From Favolaschia claudopus (Eukaryota; Basidiomycota; Agaricomycetes; Agaricales; Mycenaceae): a stretch of DNA of 64,000 nucleotides. The notes under the pieces were generated by a model. That model was given only the letters and a program-made list of their open reading frames with translations. It ran no database searches and was not told where the DNA came from. Both the position numbers and the translations under genes were made by a program. Shown one piece after another: positions 54,982 through 64,000 of the stretch (its first letter is position 1; every line of letters begins with the position of its first letter). Where the stretch lies: contig JAWWNJ010000102.1 of assembly GCA_037176885.1 (NCBI GenBank), forward strand, positions 868,001 to 932,000. Reading direction: 5' to 3'.

Positions 54982-56750
54982 CTAGCGACGGAGAGTCGCA
55001 CGGCGCTTCGACCCACGAGGAGGTACTTGAGAGCTGCGACCCGAGTCACCCGCACGACTGGTAGATGCAGCGGGCGGCGGCGAGCCCGCCGGTTCTTCGG
55101 TGCGGCGACGGTTACGTGGGGGTTCGGGGGTTGGGGCGGTAGGTGTAGGCTCTCGTTGCCTTACACGGGGGATGGTGGGAGTCTGAAAACGGATCAGTAG
55201 GCGGTTCGCGTCGCATATAAGTGACACTTACAGATTCCGCTTGGCCGTTGTTCACGTCGTTGTCGTCGTCGTCGCCTTGATTTTCGTTGCCGACGTCCAG
55301 ACTCTGTTGCTTCGATAAGGAAAGAAAGACTGTCAATGGATGTTACTCACCGCAGGGGTACTCTGACGCGATGGCACATTATCGAAGGCCTCCATGGCGG
55401 ATTCCCTCTCAGCAATTTGTCCCTCTCCTCCTCGCGCATCAATATCGTCATCGGCGTCTGGGAAGAGGACGTCGTCCCAGTACTGGAGGAGGTCGATGGC
55501 CCAGGCCTTCTTCCTCGCGAGGGCTTTGCGGAGCTGTTCGGCGTAGTCAAAGTAGCGCTTGACGTAGTTGATATGCGTCTCAGGGCCGCGGTCGAGGAAC
55601 TTCGTGTCTGCGGAGTATAACCATATTGCCTGCGAGGATGTAAGGAGCAAAGTAAGCCGACGATATGAGGCGTACCCAGACAGCCGAATTGGCGATGGCG
55701 CCGGTGGTGGTGCGCTTGATGCGATGGAGTTTCTGAACGTGCCCACCCTGAACTGGGTGGGGATGATCCGTGAAGAGGTCCTGCCCGCCGTCCGGGCCAC
55801 GCAAAATGGAAGCATGAATCTGACAATAATATTGGACTAGACAATAAAAAGTATCGATAACTTACTTGCAGAAGGAAGGGATTCCGGAACAAATGTTGGA
55901 CGTCGATGTCCCCGTGAAACTCGTCGTAGAGGATTGGCGCCAGGAACGTCGAATAATAGGCGCCTTCGGTCTCGGTGGCGGCGATATACCCGATGCGCTC
56001 CTTGAAATGCTGGAAGCGGCTGCTCGAGGAAGAAAAATGCTTATACTCATCCTTGTCGCAAAGGTGGATAAGGCTGGGATGGCGCAAACGGGTGACCGTA
56101 GCGGAGCGCTGGCCACCCGTGCCATCTGCGAACTGCGAGAGATTAGTTACAGAGATAGAAGAAAGGAGAAACACGCACTGCGGAAGCAATCCACTCCTGA
56201 GTGCGAAGAGGCACTGCTACTTTAGGCAACAGCCGGACAACGTCGTGAATCTGGGCTTGTATGCGGTTCGCCTTGGAGTCGAATTCTGTGGCGAAGTCGA
56301 ACTCGTCGTCAGCGTCGTCGGTAATACCGCGGCCTCGGCTTCAAGCCAGACCGCCTCGTTGACTTGCATGTGGCGGCCGGCTTTTCGGACACGCTCTTCT
56401 GGAGCGCCAGGGGCTTCGACAGACTCATCAGCGTCGTCTGCGCGATTAAAACGCTTACGACGTCGCTGAGATTTGGCAGGGACGAGTTGATTTGAAAGGT
56501 CAGCGATCTCGCTTTCCTTCGCAGCATACTCGTCCTCTGCCTCGCTGACGACGACCCCGAGTTGCTCGTGCAGCTACAGCGCATTCAGCAGTAAGAATAT
56601 AAAGAGAGGAAGGTCACGAACCGCGCGCCCTTGCCGATCGCTCTTACTGGGAGTGAGTTGCTGAACGAGATTGAGAATGTCGCCCAAAGGTCCCTGCGTG
56701 CGGGGCGGATCAGGTGTGGTTGGTTCGCTGAGGATACGGCGGGGAGGCAT
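54982..56750 (-). pseudogene. Paralog B of the same unnamed family, one frameshift
   Basis: Starts MPPRRILSEPTTPDPP at 56750. Intron 56574-56621 joins ...SDRQGRA to LHEQLGVVVSEAEDEY. One base is out of place near 56320 (between EAEAAVLP and DDADDEFDFATEFD). The sequence then runs QAQIHDVVRLLPKVAV, intron, FADGTGGQRSATVTRLRH, RIGYIAATETEGAYYSTF and DVQHLFRNPFLLQ. Later exons carry QAIWLYSADTKFLDRG and DLLQYWDDVLFPDADDD. The tail is acidic (NQGDDDDNDVNNG), then Pro/Arg-rich, ending at 54982. It is better kept than paralog A, which lies 740 bp away in the same direction; the two arose by tandem duplication. If the frameshift is a sequencing error this could be a live gene. Function unknown. Confidence 0.6.
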
Positions 56751-57029
56751 TCGAATGTGGGCGTTGATAGAAGAGAAGAGAAGAGAAAGACGCACCTTAA
56801 GTCATTTTTCGTCGAACACTCCACCTGCCCACCTACTCCACCGTACTGGTAGTAATGATGTCATTGTTGAGACTGCGCAATGGAGGGCAGATATCGGCGG
56901 CGGCGGAGGATCGCATACTGCTGAGGCGCCTGGAGTCGTCGTCGTCGTCGATGTACATGAGAGTAGAGAGGAAGAGGCAATGTGACTTTGTGACTATGTG
57001 ACATTATCGAGATCAACACTCTACTAGTA
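56751..57029. promoter_or_regulatory. Region between paralog B and the small gene
   Basis: Upstream side of paralog B and downstream side of the gene at 57030. A (CGT)n/(GTC)n run lies near 56937-56955. No coding. Confidence 0.3.
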
Positions 57030-57472
57030 CTATTTCTCGACCCCAAGAGTACGGTCTGCTGTTGCTTCCAACGAATCTATTGCCTCGAGCAGACGATCCA
57101 GGTCATTATCAAGGTCCTCCAGTACCGCATCTGACACTGAGGCCGACTGAATATCACCCAACGGTGAATCTCCCCCAACACATTTGTCGACCATGATCAG
57201 ACGCCGTTTTCGAGGTCTGGCTGAGTGCGACCTTTGGTTCACTGCAAAACAGCGGCGGTCAAACTCCCTGTACTAAAGGCAAATTTACTGGCATCCACAG
57301 ATTTCATTCCATTTTCCCGATCTTCCGATTCCGAGCTTTGAGGTCCAATATTTTCAAGTTCTCTCGCTCGCCGACGCTTCGCTCGTCGTTCTGCCCGCGA
57401 CCTGACTCGCAGGGCTTGTCTCTCCGGTTCTGAATCAGAGACATGGGTGACATCTGAGCTGGCGCGGGGCAT
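57030..57472 (-). CDS. Small charged protein, unknown function, divergent to Plavaka
   Basis: Starts MPRASSDVTHVSDSEP at 57472. The first exon is Arg/Glu-rich (RSRAERRAKRRRARELEN), with nuclear-signal-like clusters. An intron beginning GTAAAT (about 57291) and ending TTTTGCAG (about 57243) joins it to NQRSHSARPRKRRLIMVD. The acidic C-terminus is SDAVLEDLDNDLDRLLEAI followed by DSLEATADRTLGVEK, predicted helical. It shares the 137-bp interval 57473-57609 with the divergent Plavaka transposase gene, so it might be a second gene of that element. Not a family I recognise. Confidence 0.45.
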
Positions 57473-57609
57473 TGTCGTGTGTAACAGTGTAAGAGAGTAT
57501 GCGAATCGCCAAGTGTCAAGTCCTGCTGGTGGAGCTGAATGACGTCAGCCCGTAACGCGGTCTCGTGCGGTCGTTTCTTATCTTTCTTTCTTTTCCTGCT
57601 CTTCCCACC
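57473..57609. promoter_or_regulatory. Bidirectional promoter interval
   Basis: 137 bp between two divergent start codons (57472 minus, 57610 plus). It contains TGACGTCA at 57540, a perfect CRE-like palindrome, close to the middle. Promoter function is inferred from position. Confidence 0.45.
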
Positions 57610-58209
57610 ATGCCTTCCAAACCCAAACCCAATAAGCACCGTGCTCGTCGGCATGCATCGCAGTCCGAACTTACTTTGCGCAAATGCAAGTTCTGTAAAG
57701 ATCATGTCGCTAATCTTATCCAGCACGAACAAATCTGTAAAATCGACACGAAGAACCGGAAGCAAGTGTTGGATTACCTGAGACAGCATCGTCCGCGAGA
57801 AAGGCGTCTCACATCTGGACCTCGAGGCTTGATTACCGTGGTGTGTGTCTGTGTTCATCTCTTTCTTCACCGAGGTTTATACCAATTTTCAGCCTCCTCC
57901 CGCCAGTCCCAGTGCTCTTCCACCCGGCTCACCAATGGAAGTAGACAATTATGGGGCATTGGAGGATGATCTAGGCGTACCTGACCCAGACAATGGTCTT
58001 GTCGAAATTGAATCCACTGTTCTTCCACCGGAGAGGTTCATCTACGTTCGACATCATCCCAACGCCGAAAAACCGCTTCCAGAAATCATCCCCCTTGAAA
58101 GTTCATCCTCGTACATTCCTCCGTCATCTTCTGGATCCCCAGCTCACCCCACCGGTCGCCCGTTTGCCCCATTTCGCAACTTTGCCGACTATCAATTCGC
58201 CTCTTGTGC

Positions 58210-58306
58210 TAGTCTCGTACGCACGACCCTCATGACATCCCAATTTGGGAACCTCATGACAGGGCTCCCAAATTGGGATGTCATGAGGGTCGTGCGTACG
58301 AGACTA
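58210..58306. mobile_element. 97-bp MITE, TAGTCTCGTA ends, 9-bp TSD, in Plavaka
   Basis: A perfect 41-bp inverted repeat (TAGTCTCGTACGCACGACCC...) surrounds a 15-base loop. CTCTTGTGC is duplicated at 58201-58209 and 58307-58315. Removing element and one duplication restores the transposase reading FASCA-VKRPMPKADI. The terminal ten bases equal the right terminus of the 44246-50523 element read inward. Confidence 0.9.
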
Positions 58307-60087
58307 CTCTTGTGCCGTCAAGCGCCCTATGCCGAAGGCGGACATCGATGAAGATTTGCGACTGCACCACAGCGGCGTATACTCTTCCGAGTGTTTGATT
58401 ACGTTTCGCAACCATCGCGACCTTAATCAGTCCCTCGCCGCGGCTCGCGTCACCAATGTCGCAGTAAGTAATCTACGACGAATGCTTGAATAATACTCAC
58501 GCGATTTCCAGTTTGAATCGAGAACATTTGTTGTTAAATTCAAGGGGAAGAGCTACAACATTGACGTTGAATTCCGTGACCCATGGAAAGTCATGAAACG
58601 TTGGATTCGCGATGAAGCTCTCGCGTCCGTCAGCACCTGGTATTCACAAGAAAAGTATCTGTGCTTGAACGGCGAGATCGATTTATCCAATCCACTCTAC
58701 GACGAACCCTGGACGGGAACGGATTGGCGCGAGATTGATGTGAGTCATTCATATATCACTGCAGCTGTGGCTGTCGTAGCTAACTTTATACAGGATAATC
58801 TCCCGGAGAAAGCGAAATACCCGCCTTGCTTTGCCGGCCTTCACATCTGGCTGGACAAAGGTCTTGTTTCAACGAAGGTGAAGATGCACCCCCTCCTCAT
58901 CCGAGCCTGCTGGATCGCGTCAGAAACTCGAAATGGTTCTGGGAATGGTGGTGGGACATTGGCGGGATTTGTTAGACTGGTATGGCAGATTGTATCCGTT
59001 GTTCATTAAGCTGGATTTCTAACATTCAGATCTCAGCCACCGGAATTGCGTGAAATTGACCCCAAGACACTGAGCGGCTCCGCGCGCTCCGAGTATGATC
59101 AACTCAAACGCCAGATTTATCACGCAGTTTGTGGCTTGATTTTGTCCTCGTTGCGAGAGCGCTCGAAGGGTGGAGAGACGTTCAAATTTGGGGACGGGGT
59201 CATCCGTACAGCATATCCAGGAATTCTTATCGAGTCAATGGACTTTGAAGAAATCGCGGCTTGGCTTGCAATTCGGAACTCGAAGGAATTGCATCCATGC
59301 CCGCAATGCCTTGTTCATCGAGACGAGCTTCACCATCTCTCCCACGAATACCCGGCCCGTACAGCAGTCTCGACGAAGCGTGTTATGGCGGACGCACCAC
59401 CGGGACCAAAGACTGCCCGGGAGGAATACCTGAAAGAATACGGTATGCATGATTTTAAGGTGCGCTTTTTCGGGTTCCCTTTGAAAATTGGTTTATACCG
59501 TTGATTTTATAGCACTTTCTGTGGGAGTTTGGGAACTCAGACCTGTACAAAGCCGTCAGTTACGATAAACTCCATTTCTTCGACGGCGGAATATTCGGAC
59601 GACATGGCTGGGGTCTTTTGAAAGAATATCTTCAAAACAATCAGCTTGCCTCCACATTCAACCAATCGTACGCCTCCTCTTTTCGTTCCCGCATTCTGCT
59701 CAGATCAAGATATAGGATGGATCGGTTTCCTCGCTGGCGCAACTTGAAGCACATATCCGGCGCTACCAACATCAACTATTCGGAGGGCCAGACATTTGTC
59801 GACATCCTTAAGGCCTAGGTATGCTTAAATCATTAGCTTCACGAAAACATATCATATTGATCCTGTTCCTAAGTGTGTTCTACCGTGTCTCGTGCAATTG
59901 GTATCATCCGACTCCGGGCTCGTTCAATTCATGCGCGCACTTCAAAAAATTCAAGTGATGCTCGGGTTGGAAGTCACGACAAAGTCACGCCTCGAATATC
60001 TTAGGGAGCTGCAGATCGAATACAAAGCCTGCTGCGAGGTGAGAACGTCTTCATTTCCAGTTCAAGCTCGATCTACTCGTGCTCACA

Positions 60088-60737
60088 AAAAGTGATGGCG
60101 TCGCTGGTTTTTCACATTTCTGGACGGTGGATGAATGCCTTTGCCCAAATCAAAGTGCTAGGCAGTGTAGAATGACTACGCGCATATTCCTAGCACCATG
60201 ATTTGATCAATAAATTGTGATGCGCGATCAAATGTCCGAAAAAGGCAAAACACCCAAAATTCAGCTTGCCGTGGGATGTTTTTCACCAAACTTCAGATCA
60301 GCCAAATTGTAGCCCTGAAGGAGTAGACAGACCTGGCACTTTGAACCATCCGAAAATATACATGCAATACCGAGATATGTGGACTTCAAAGTCGGGAAAA
60401 TTAGCAAAAATGGCCAAAATTGACCAAAAACACAATATTGCACGGGTTATAGCGACAGAACCGATGCATATTTTTGCCCGATTCGAAATGCCACATCTAT
60501 CTACTCATTGAGGGCTACAATCTGGCTCATCCAGATTGTGACGAAAAACATCTTGCGCCAAGCTAGATTTTGGTGGTTTTGCCTTTTTCAGCCATTTGAT
60601 GGCATATCATGATTGTTTGATCAAATCATTATGCTAGAAATATGCAAATAGTCATTCCAGCCACCTAACACTTCGTTTCATGAAAAACCCTCCATTCAGT
60701 GTCCAGAAATCCAAAAAAGAAGCGGCGCCATCACTTT
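60088..60737. mobile_element. 650-bp MITE in the 3' part of the Plavaka gene
   Basis: AAAGTGATGGCG(T/C)CGCT near 60090 is repeated inverted ending at about 60737. Shorter matches continue inward (TTTCTGGACGGTG/CAGTGTCCAGAAA, CATGATTTGATCA/TGATCAAATCAT). The loop has GGCCAAAAT words as in the 38826-39517 element. No clear target duplication. Confidence 0.7.
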
Positions 60738-60960
60738 CCGTGACACCGAGGAACCAACATTTTGGTGAAGAAAATAACCGAGAAATACGGCAAATCCTTC
60801 AACTACCTCAAACATCACTTCCTCAGCCACGCCATTGACAACTTTCAAGGAAAGGGGACAAGCCGAAATCAGAATACACGCGTCGGAGAGGGTTTCCAGC
60901 AGGAGGTCAGCGAGATCAAATTACCAACGGCAAGAACTTGACTATGAACTGCATATAATA

Positions 60961-61436
60961 TTTGCTGATGAGTTGTTTGTTTGTGTTGTCTCATCGCGTG
61001 CGTCGTGACATCTGTGACACTCACATCTCTCAGGCTCGGGGTCTTCTGGCGGAAGGGGCTTGTCTATCTTAGCTTAACTGAGTCGACAGAATGCTTCAGT
61101 GCAGAAGGGACAAAAATCTGACTAGCTGCGATAGGTATGATATTTTGAACTTACCTTTATACGGCAATTTGCTGTGCTTGCCCCAAGCAGGCCACTGATT
61201 GGCTCGGAGCGGCTCATCAATCTAAAGGTATTATCGCTTGTTGGTGTGTAGAATCCATTACACTGGCAATTCTGTGAAAAGATCTAGGTTGTACAATATC
61301 AGAGGAGTAAGAGTCATGGATTTTGTCTGTTGTGAAACAATAGAATAGGATACTAGTGGGCAACTGCTCAAGATTCAAGGAATGAATTCTCGCGTACATT
61401 CAACTCGAAAGCTCAACCAAAAGCCAAACAAAACTA
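60961..61436. other. Non-coding stretch
   Basis: No gene recognised. Confidence 0.4.
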
Positions 61437-61712
61437 CTACAATAGACCGAGTGCAAGTCGCTGGTCCATACTCATCCTCGTCTTTCTGACTTTCGCTGGC
61501 CGATCAGAACCCTCGGCCTCATTTTCCTTGTCCGCCTCCAGGGCTCTCTTCCGAGAGCGAGTTGTCGAGGCAGCAGCGAGCTGCTTCTTGAGTTCAATCC
61601 GAGAACTCTCTCCTAAGGATGGCCGTTGTTTGCCCGCCGTTGGGGCAGGAAGAAGGCGACCCTTCAAATCGCGTTCTGTGTGAAACTCAGACAGGGAGGG
61701 ATCGCCGTACAT
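61437..61712 (-). CDS. Small nuclear-type protein or 3' exon, unknown function
   Basis: A 91-residue frame starts MYGDPSLSEFHTERDL, continues with KGRLLPAPTAGKQRPSL and a helix (SRIELKKQLAAAS), and has basic clusters TTRSRKRALEADKEN and DRPAKVRKTRMSMDQRL, which look like bipartite nuclear signals. Codon choice and composition look protein-like, unlike the neighbouring sequence. Whether the ATG is the true start or the frame is a last exon with upstream exons beyond 61712 cannot be told. Not a family I recognise. Confidence 0.35.
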   Translation of the reverse strand: MYGDPSLSEFHTERDLKGRLLPAPTAGKQRPSLGESSRIELKKQLAAASTTRSRKRALEADKENEAEGSDRPAKVRKTRMSMDQRLALGLL

Positions 61713-62139
61713 CAGGAAAAAAACCGCAGCCTATGAAGCCATACATAGCCCTGATAGTCATTGTAGTCCCGTAGCTTAACCCCTAAAATATAGCTCTCAC
61801 CCAAGTTATATAGCACACTGTAGCTCGGCTATAGCATCCCATAGCACCATAGTTCTATAGCACAGTAGCAGATGTAGTCCCACATAGCTCTAGATATTTG
61901 TGTAGTTGACCTCTGCAGACAAAATATAGTGAACAAATGTTCATTGAACAACGATAGAATTACAGGAATATATACACAACTACAACCTAAACGGGAGACG
62001 GCGATGTGTAAGGTGGACACGGGATGAGGCATGTCTCGCCAGAGCAAGATGGAAAGGCGTACAGAAAGGGGTAGAAGGAAAGGGAAGGGTATGAGCTGAG
62101 ATGGCGAGCGCGCACGGGTGTGAAACAAAACAAAACAAT
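61713..62139. other. Non-coding stretch with TATAGC words
   Basis: The words (C)TATAGC and TGTAGT(C)CC recur about ten times at 61750-61890, perhaps subterminal repeats of a transposon end. No gene. Confidence 0.5.
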
Positions 62140-63041
62140 TCAGTCAGGTAAGGTAGCGGACACACAAATACAGTTGACCAACGTGATCGAGCCTTTTTGA
62201 GCGGAGGTGGTCAGTTCAAGCTGTAGTCCGTTGAGTTCGTCATAAGTTCCTTCATTCCAAGCCTCTTCGTCTGGTGATTCCATAGCTTCTTTATAATTAC
62301 GTGGGTCATCTGGGTATTCGACGTTAATTGGGTTTTCACATAAGTAAGAATTAAGTTGGGCATATAACTTAGCCTCCTCCCCATCGTCATCCTCTGGAGT
62401 CGCGGCCTCCGTCTCCAACCACTCATCTAAGATCGCCTGCTCTCCGCAATCCTCCACAGGGTCAGGTTCAGCTGATAGGGCACCTGGAGGGCGGGCGGGG
62501 CGTCGAGGACGTTCTGAGCGGCGGAGTGTCGGCGGTGACGGCGCTCCAGAGGTGGCGGGTTCTTCGGAGGCAGTTGATGTAGGTAAAGATACTGGTAATG
62601 AGTCGGGGGAAGGGGGGAGTGAGGTCGTTAGGGAAGGGTCGTTTGAGGATTGGTCGCTGGGGACGGTGGAGGACTCAGGCGGGGAAGTTTCGGATTGACG
62701 AGTCGCCAACAAGTCTTTCTTCAACTTCACCCGGACTGTGTCGTTCGACTCAATAAAACGGACATCAAGAGAGTTGTAAACTATGCCGGTGGATCGTTCC
62801 CAGCAGCGGTACGCCTTCGCCTGTGGTGCATATCCAATGAGGACGCATTCGATGGAGCGTGCATGAAGTTTGGGATTATGTCCACGGACGAGAACGAAAG
62901 CCCTACAACCAATCTCACGAAGATGCGAGATGTTTGGCTTCTTCCCTTCGAATGACTCGTACGGTGTGTTAGCATTCGGCTGTTAATCGGGTATGCGGAA
63001 CGCGCCTGATGCGCGGGTGTCGGAGATGCCCGGATGGGCAG
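62140..63041 (-). pseudogene. pol: Ty1/copia pol fragment (integrase end to RT start)
   Basis: Reading from 63041 downward: TPYESFEGKKPNISHLREI, GCRAFVLVRGHNPKLHAR and KAYRCWERSTGIVYNSLDV are the integrase C-terminal region. A Pro/Ser linker with TLRRSERPRRPARPPG follows, then DDPRNYKEAMESPDEEAW, the start of the copia RT (RVT_2). Frames change once near 62780. Copia homology ends near 62210 and the frame stops at 62140. The 5' side is cut by a Tc1-like end at 63043. Confidence 0.82.
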
Positions 63042-63284
63042 TGTACAGTTGTGGACACACAAAACTGACAAGTCACGTTACGACTGATCTAGAGTTATTT
63101 GGGACCGAATTTTAATTTTCCTGGACTCAGAATTACCCAAAGAGCTCAAAAAACATGCTCCGAAGTTTTTCCTACGAGAAAGTTGCGGCGGCCAAATTTT
63201 TAGCCCAGAGCCGTTTCCCAGATTTGCTGTTTGAGGCGATTTCCGAGGATCGAAAAAAATGAGTTTTTTGGGCACTGCCACCTA
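63042..63284. mobile_element. Tc1/mariner-like left end
   Basis: TACAGTTGTGGACACACAAAACTGACAAG begins here, the same terminus as at 51751. It interrupts the copia fragment. The other end is missing, apparently cut by the hAT element beginning about 63285. No coding. Confidence 0.55.
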
Positions 63285-64000
63285 ATGTTGCCGTGACTTA
63301 AAAAGTCGGGTCGCGACTTGGCAAGTCGACCAAGTCGAGGATTTGACTTGACTCGACTTGACGCAAGTCCGACCAAGTCACTTGAAGTCACTTCAAGTTG
63401 ACTGGAGTCGTTCAAGTCAAAGACATATCTCACTGGATGTTGAGATCGTATGTGCAAGTCACAGGATAGAAGAGAAAGACGGTCAAACTATATGTAAAAC
63501 ATGTATATAATCAATCACATTTCTTCTGGCATCGGCAGCTCGTCTGCCTCCATAAACTCACAACTATCTGCGATTTCGCGTCGAATATCAGCCCTTTGAT
63601 CCTCTGCTGCTGTTACCCAATCACGCAGCCAGTCTTCCTCATCTCCCTCAATCGGCGGTGCCTGCCAGTCGGCCACAAAGTTTAGCCGACTTTTCTTGAA
63701 ATTGAATTTGAGCATTTGAAGCGCTTCCATCAGCATTGGACTGATACGATTCCGTCGCTTGGTGTCCGTCTGAGCTGATGACGAGAAGACTCTCTCCGAA
63801 GGGACAGAGGTCGCCTGGATGGGAGCGTAATCAGTGAAAAGGCGGTAAATTCTCGGCCACGTCGTTTTCCCGTGATTCTGATATTCAAGAACATCAAATT
63901 GAGTAAACGGAGGACGTTTGAGAAACAAACCATCCAGTATCCAATCATATCTGTCGTCTGCCTTGGAGGTATCGGGCTCGCCATATAGTTATTGATTTCT
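63285..64000 (-). mobile_element. hAT transposon, one end, continues beyond window
   Basis: After (A)TGTTGCCGTGACTT at 63285, AAGTC/GACTT words recur about fifteen times to 63425, as in hAT subterminal regions. A hAT dimerisation domain on the minus strand follows. The element leaves the window at 64000. Confidence 0.75.
63515..63990 (-). pseudogene. hAT transposase, C-terminal dimerisation domain
   Basis: The minus-strand frame ending at 63515 reads WPRIYRLFTDYAPIQATS, VPSERVFSSSAQTDTKRR, ISPMLMEALQMLKFNFKKS and an acidic tail (EGDEEDWLRDWV), the hallmark hAT C-terminal dimerisation region. Upstream residues around DMIGYWMVCF (63930-63984) are in another frame, so a one-base frameshift lies near 63925; a missing residue in LEYQNHG also hints at damage. 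The RNase-H-fold core is outside the window. Confidence 0.82.

Larger units (their letters stand above)
57610..60960 (+). pseudogene. Plavaka-type transposase, multi-exon, interrupted
   Basis: Starts MPSKPKPNKHRARRHAS at 57610 with a small zinc-finger-like C-x2-C...H-x4-C (CKFCKDHVANLIQHEQIC). After an intron at 57841 come Pro/Ser-rich sequence and RPFAPFRNFADYQFASCA, where a 97-bp MITE intervenes. Then VKRPMPKADIDEDL, FRDPWKVMKRWIRDE, FAGLHIWLDKGLVSTKVK, ETRNGSGNGGGTL, YPGILIESMDFEEIAAW, HPCPQCLVHRDELHHL, LWEFGNSDLYKAVSYDKLHF, FPRWRNLKHISG and GQTFVDILK follow in the usual Plavaka order (CMC/CACTA-related DDE transposases of mushroom fungi). A second insert at 60088-60737 precedes KSFNYLKHHFLSHAIDNF and NTRVGEGFQQEVSE, after which frames shift and stop. 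Catalytic acidic residues were not assigned. Confidence 0.8.

Overview
The window is fungal and looks like mushroom-forming Basidiomycota (Agaricomycetes, Mycena-like). Genes carry short GT-AG introns of about 45-60 nt. Several families seen here are, from memory of protein families, largely confined to Agaricomycetes: DUF6532, DUF6589, Plavaka transposases, DIRS/Ngaro-type YR elements and an F-box-like leucine-rich family. No tRNA, rRNA or CRISPR was seen. Almost the whole window is transposable-element tissue, much of it nested, with only a few possible host genes (19.2-20.3 kb, 52.3-57.5 kb, 61.4-61.7 kb). All assignments come from reading the sequence; no search was run.

Layout. 1-2.3 kb: a Tc1/mariner deletion derivative with perfect 60-bp inverted repeats. 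2.3-9.55 kb: a gag-only LTR element (TSD CAAAG) with a 4.27-kb insertion inside gag. 10.6-12 kb: a TA-flanked MITE and a DUF6532-type gene split by a 563-bp element with a 9-bp TSD. 13.5-17.9 kb: a three-level nest of two TA-flanked inverted-repeat elements around a second gag-only LTR element (TSD AGTGC). 19.2-20.3 kb: an F-box-like gene. 20.6-24.3 kb: a Harbinger-like MITE, then a 2.1-kb palindrome made of two opposed Helitron helicase ends. 26-30.7 kb: a decayed Ty1/copia element on the minus strand with inserts. 32.4-38.3 kb: a DIRS/Ngaro-like element (Gag-like protein, RT-RNase H, tyrosine recombinase, split repeats). 38.8-43.3 kb: MITEs and a truncated copia gag-protease. 43.8-51.7 kb: a second, internally deleted DIRS copy. 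52.3-57.5 kb: two decayed paralogous genes and two small genes. 57.6-61 kb: a Plavaka transposase gene hit by two MITEs. 62-64 kb: a copia fragment, a Tc1 end and a hAT element running off the window.

Most interesting system. The second DIRS copy is split at 44246-50523 by a 6.3-kb element that begins and ends TAGTC...GACTA and is flanked by a 9-bp duplication, GTGCGTTTA. It carries two convergent genes: a RecQ-like helicase (44781-46989, apparently intact) and a DUF6589 protein (50295-47079, decayed). Two small non-autonomous elements in the window, at 11240-11802 and 58210-58306, have the same TAGTC termini and also 9-bp duplications. The first shares an ordered subterminal motif set with the large element. 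Removing either small element rejoins the coding sequence it interrupts. I propose a DNA transposon family in which DUF6589 is the candidate transposase and the helicase an accessory or partner enzyme. I do not know of a description of it.
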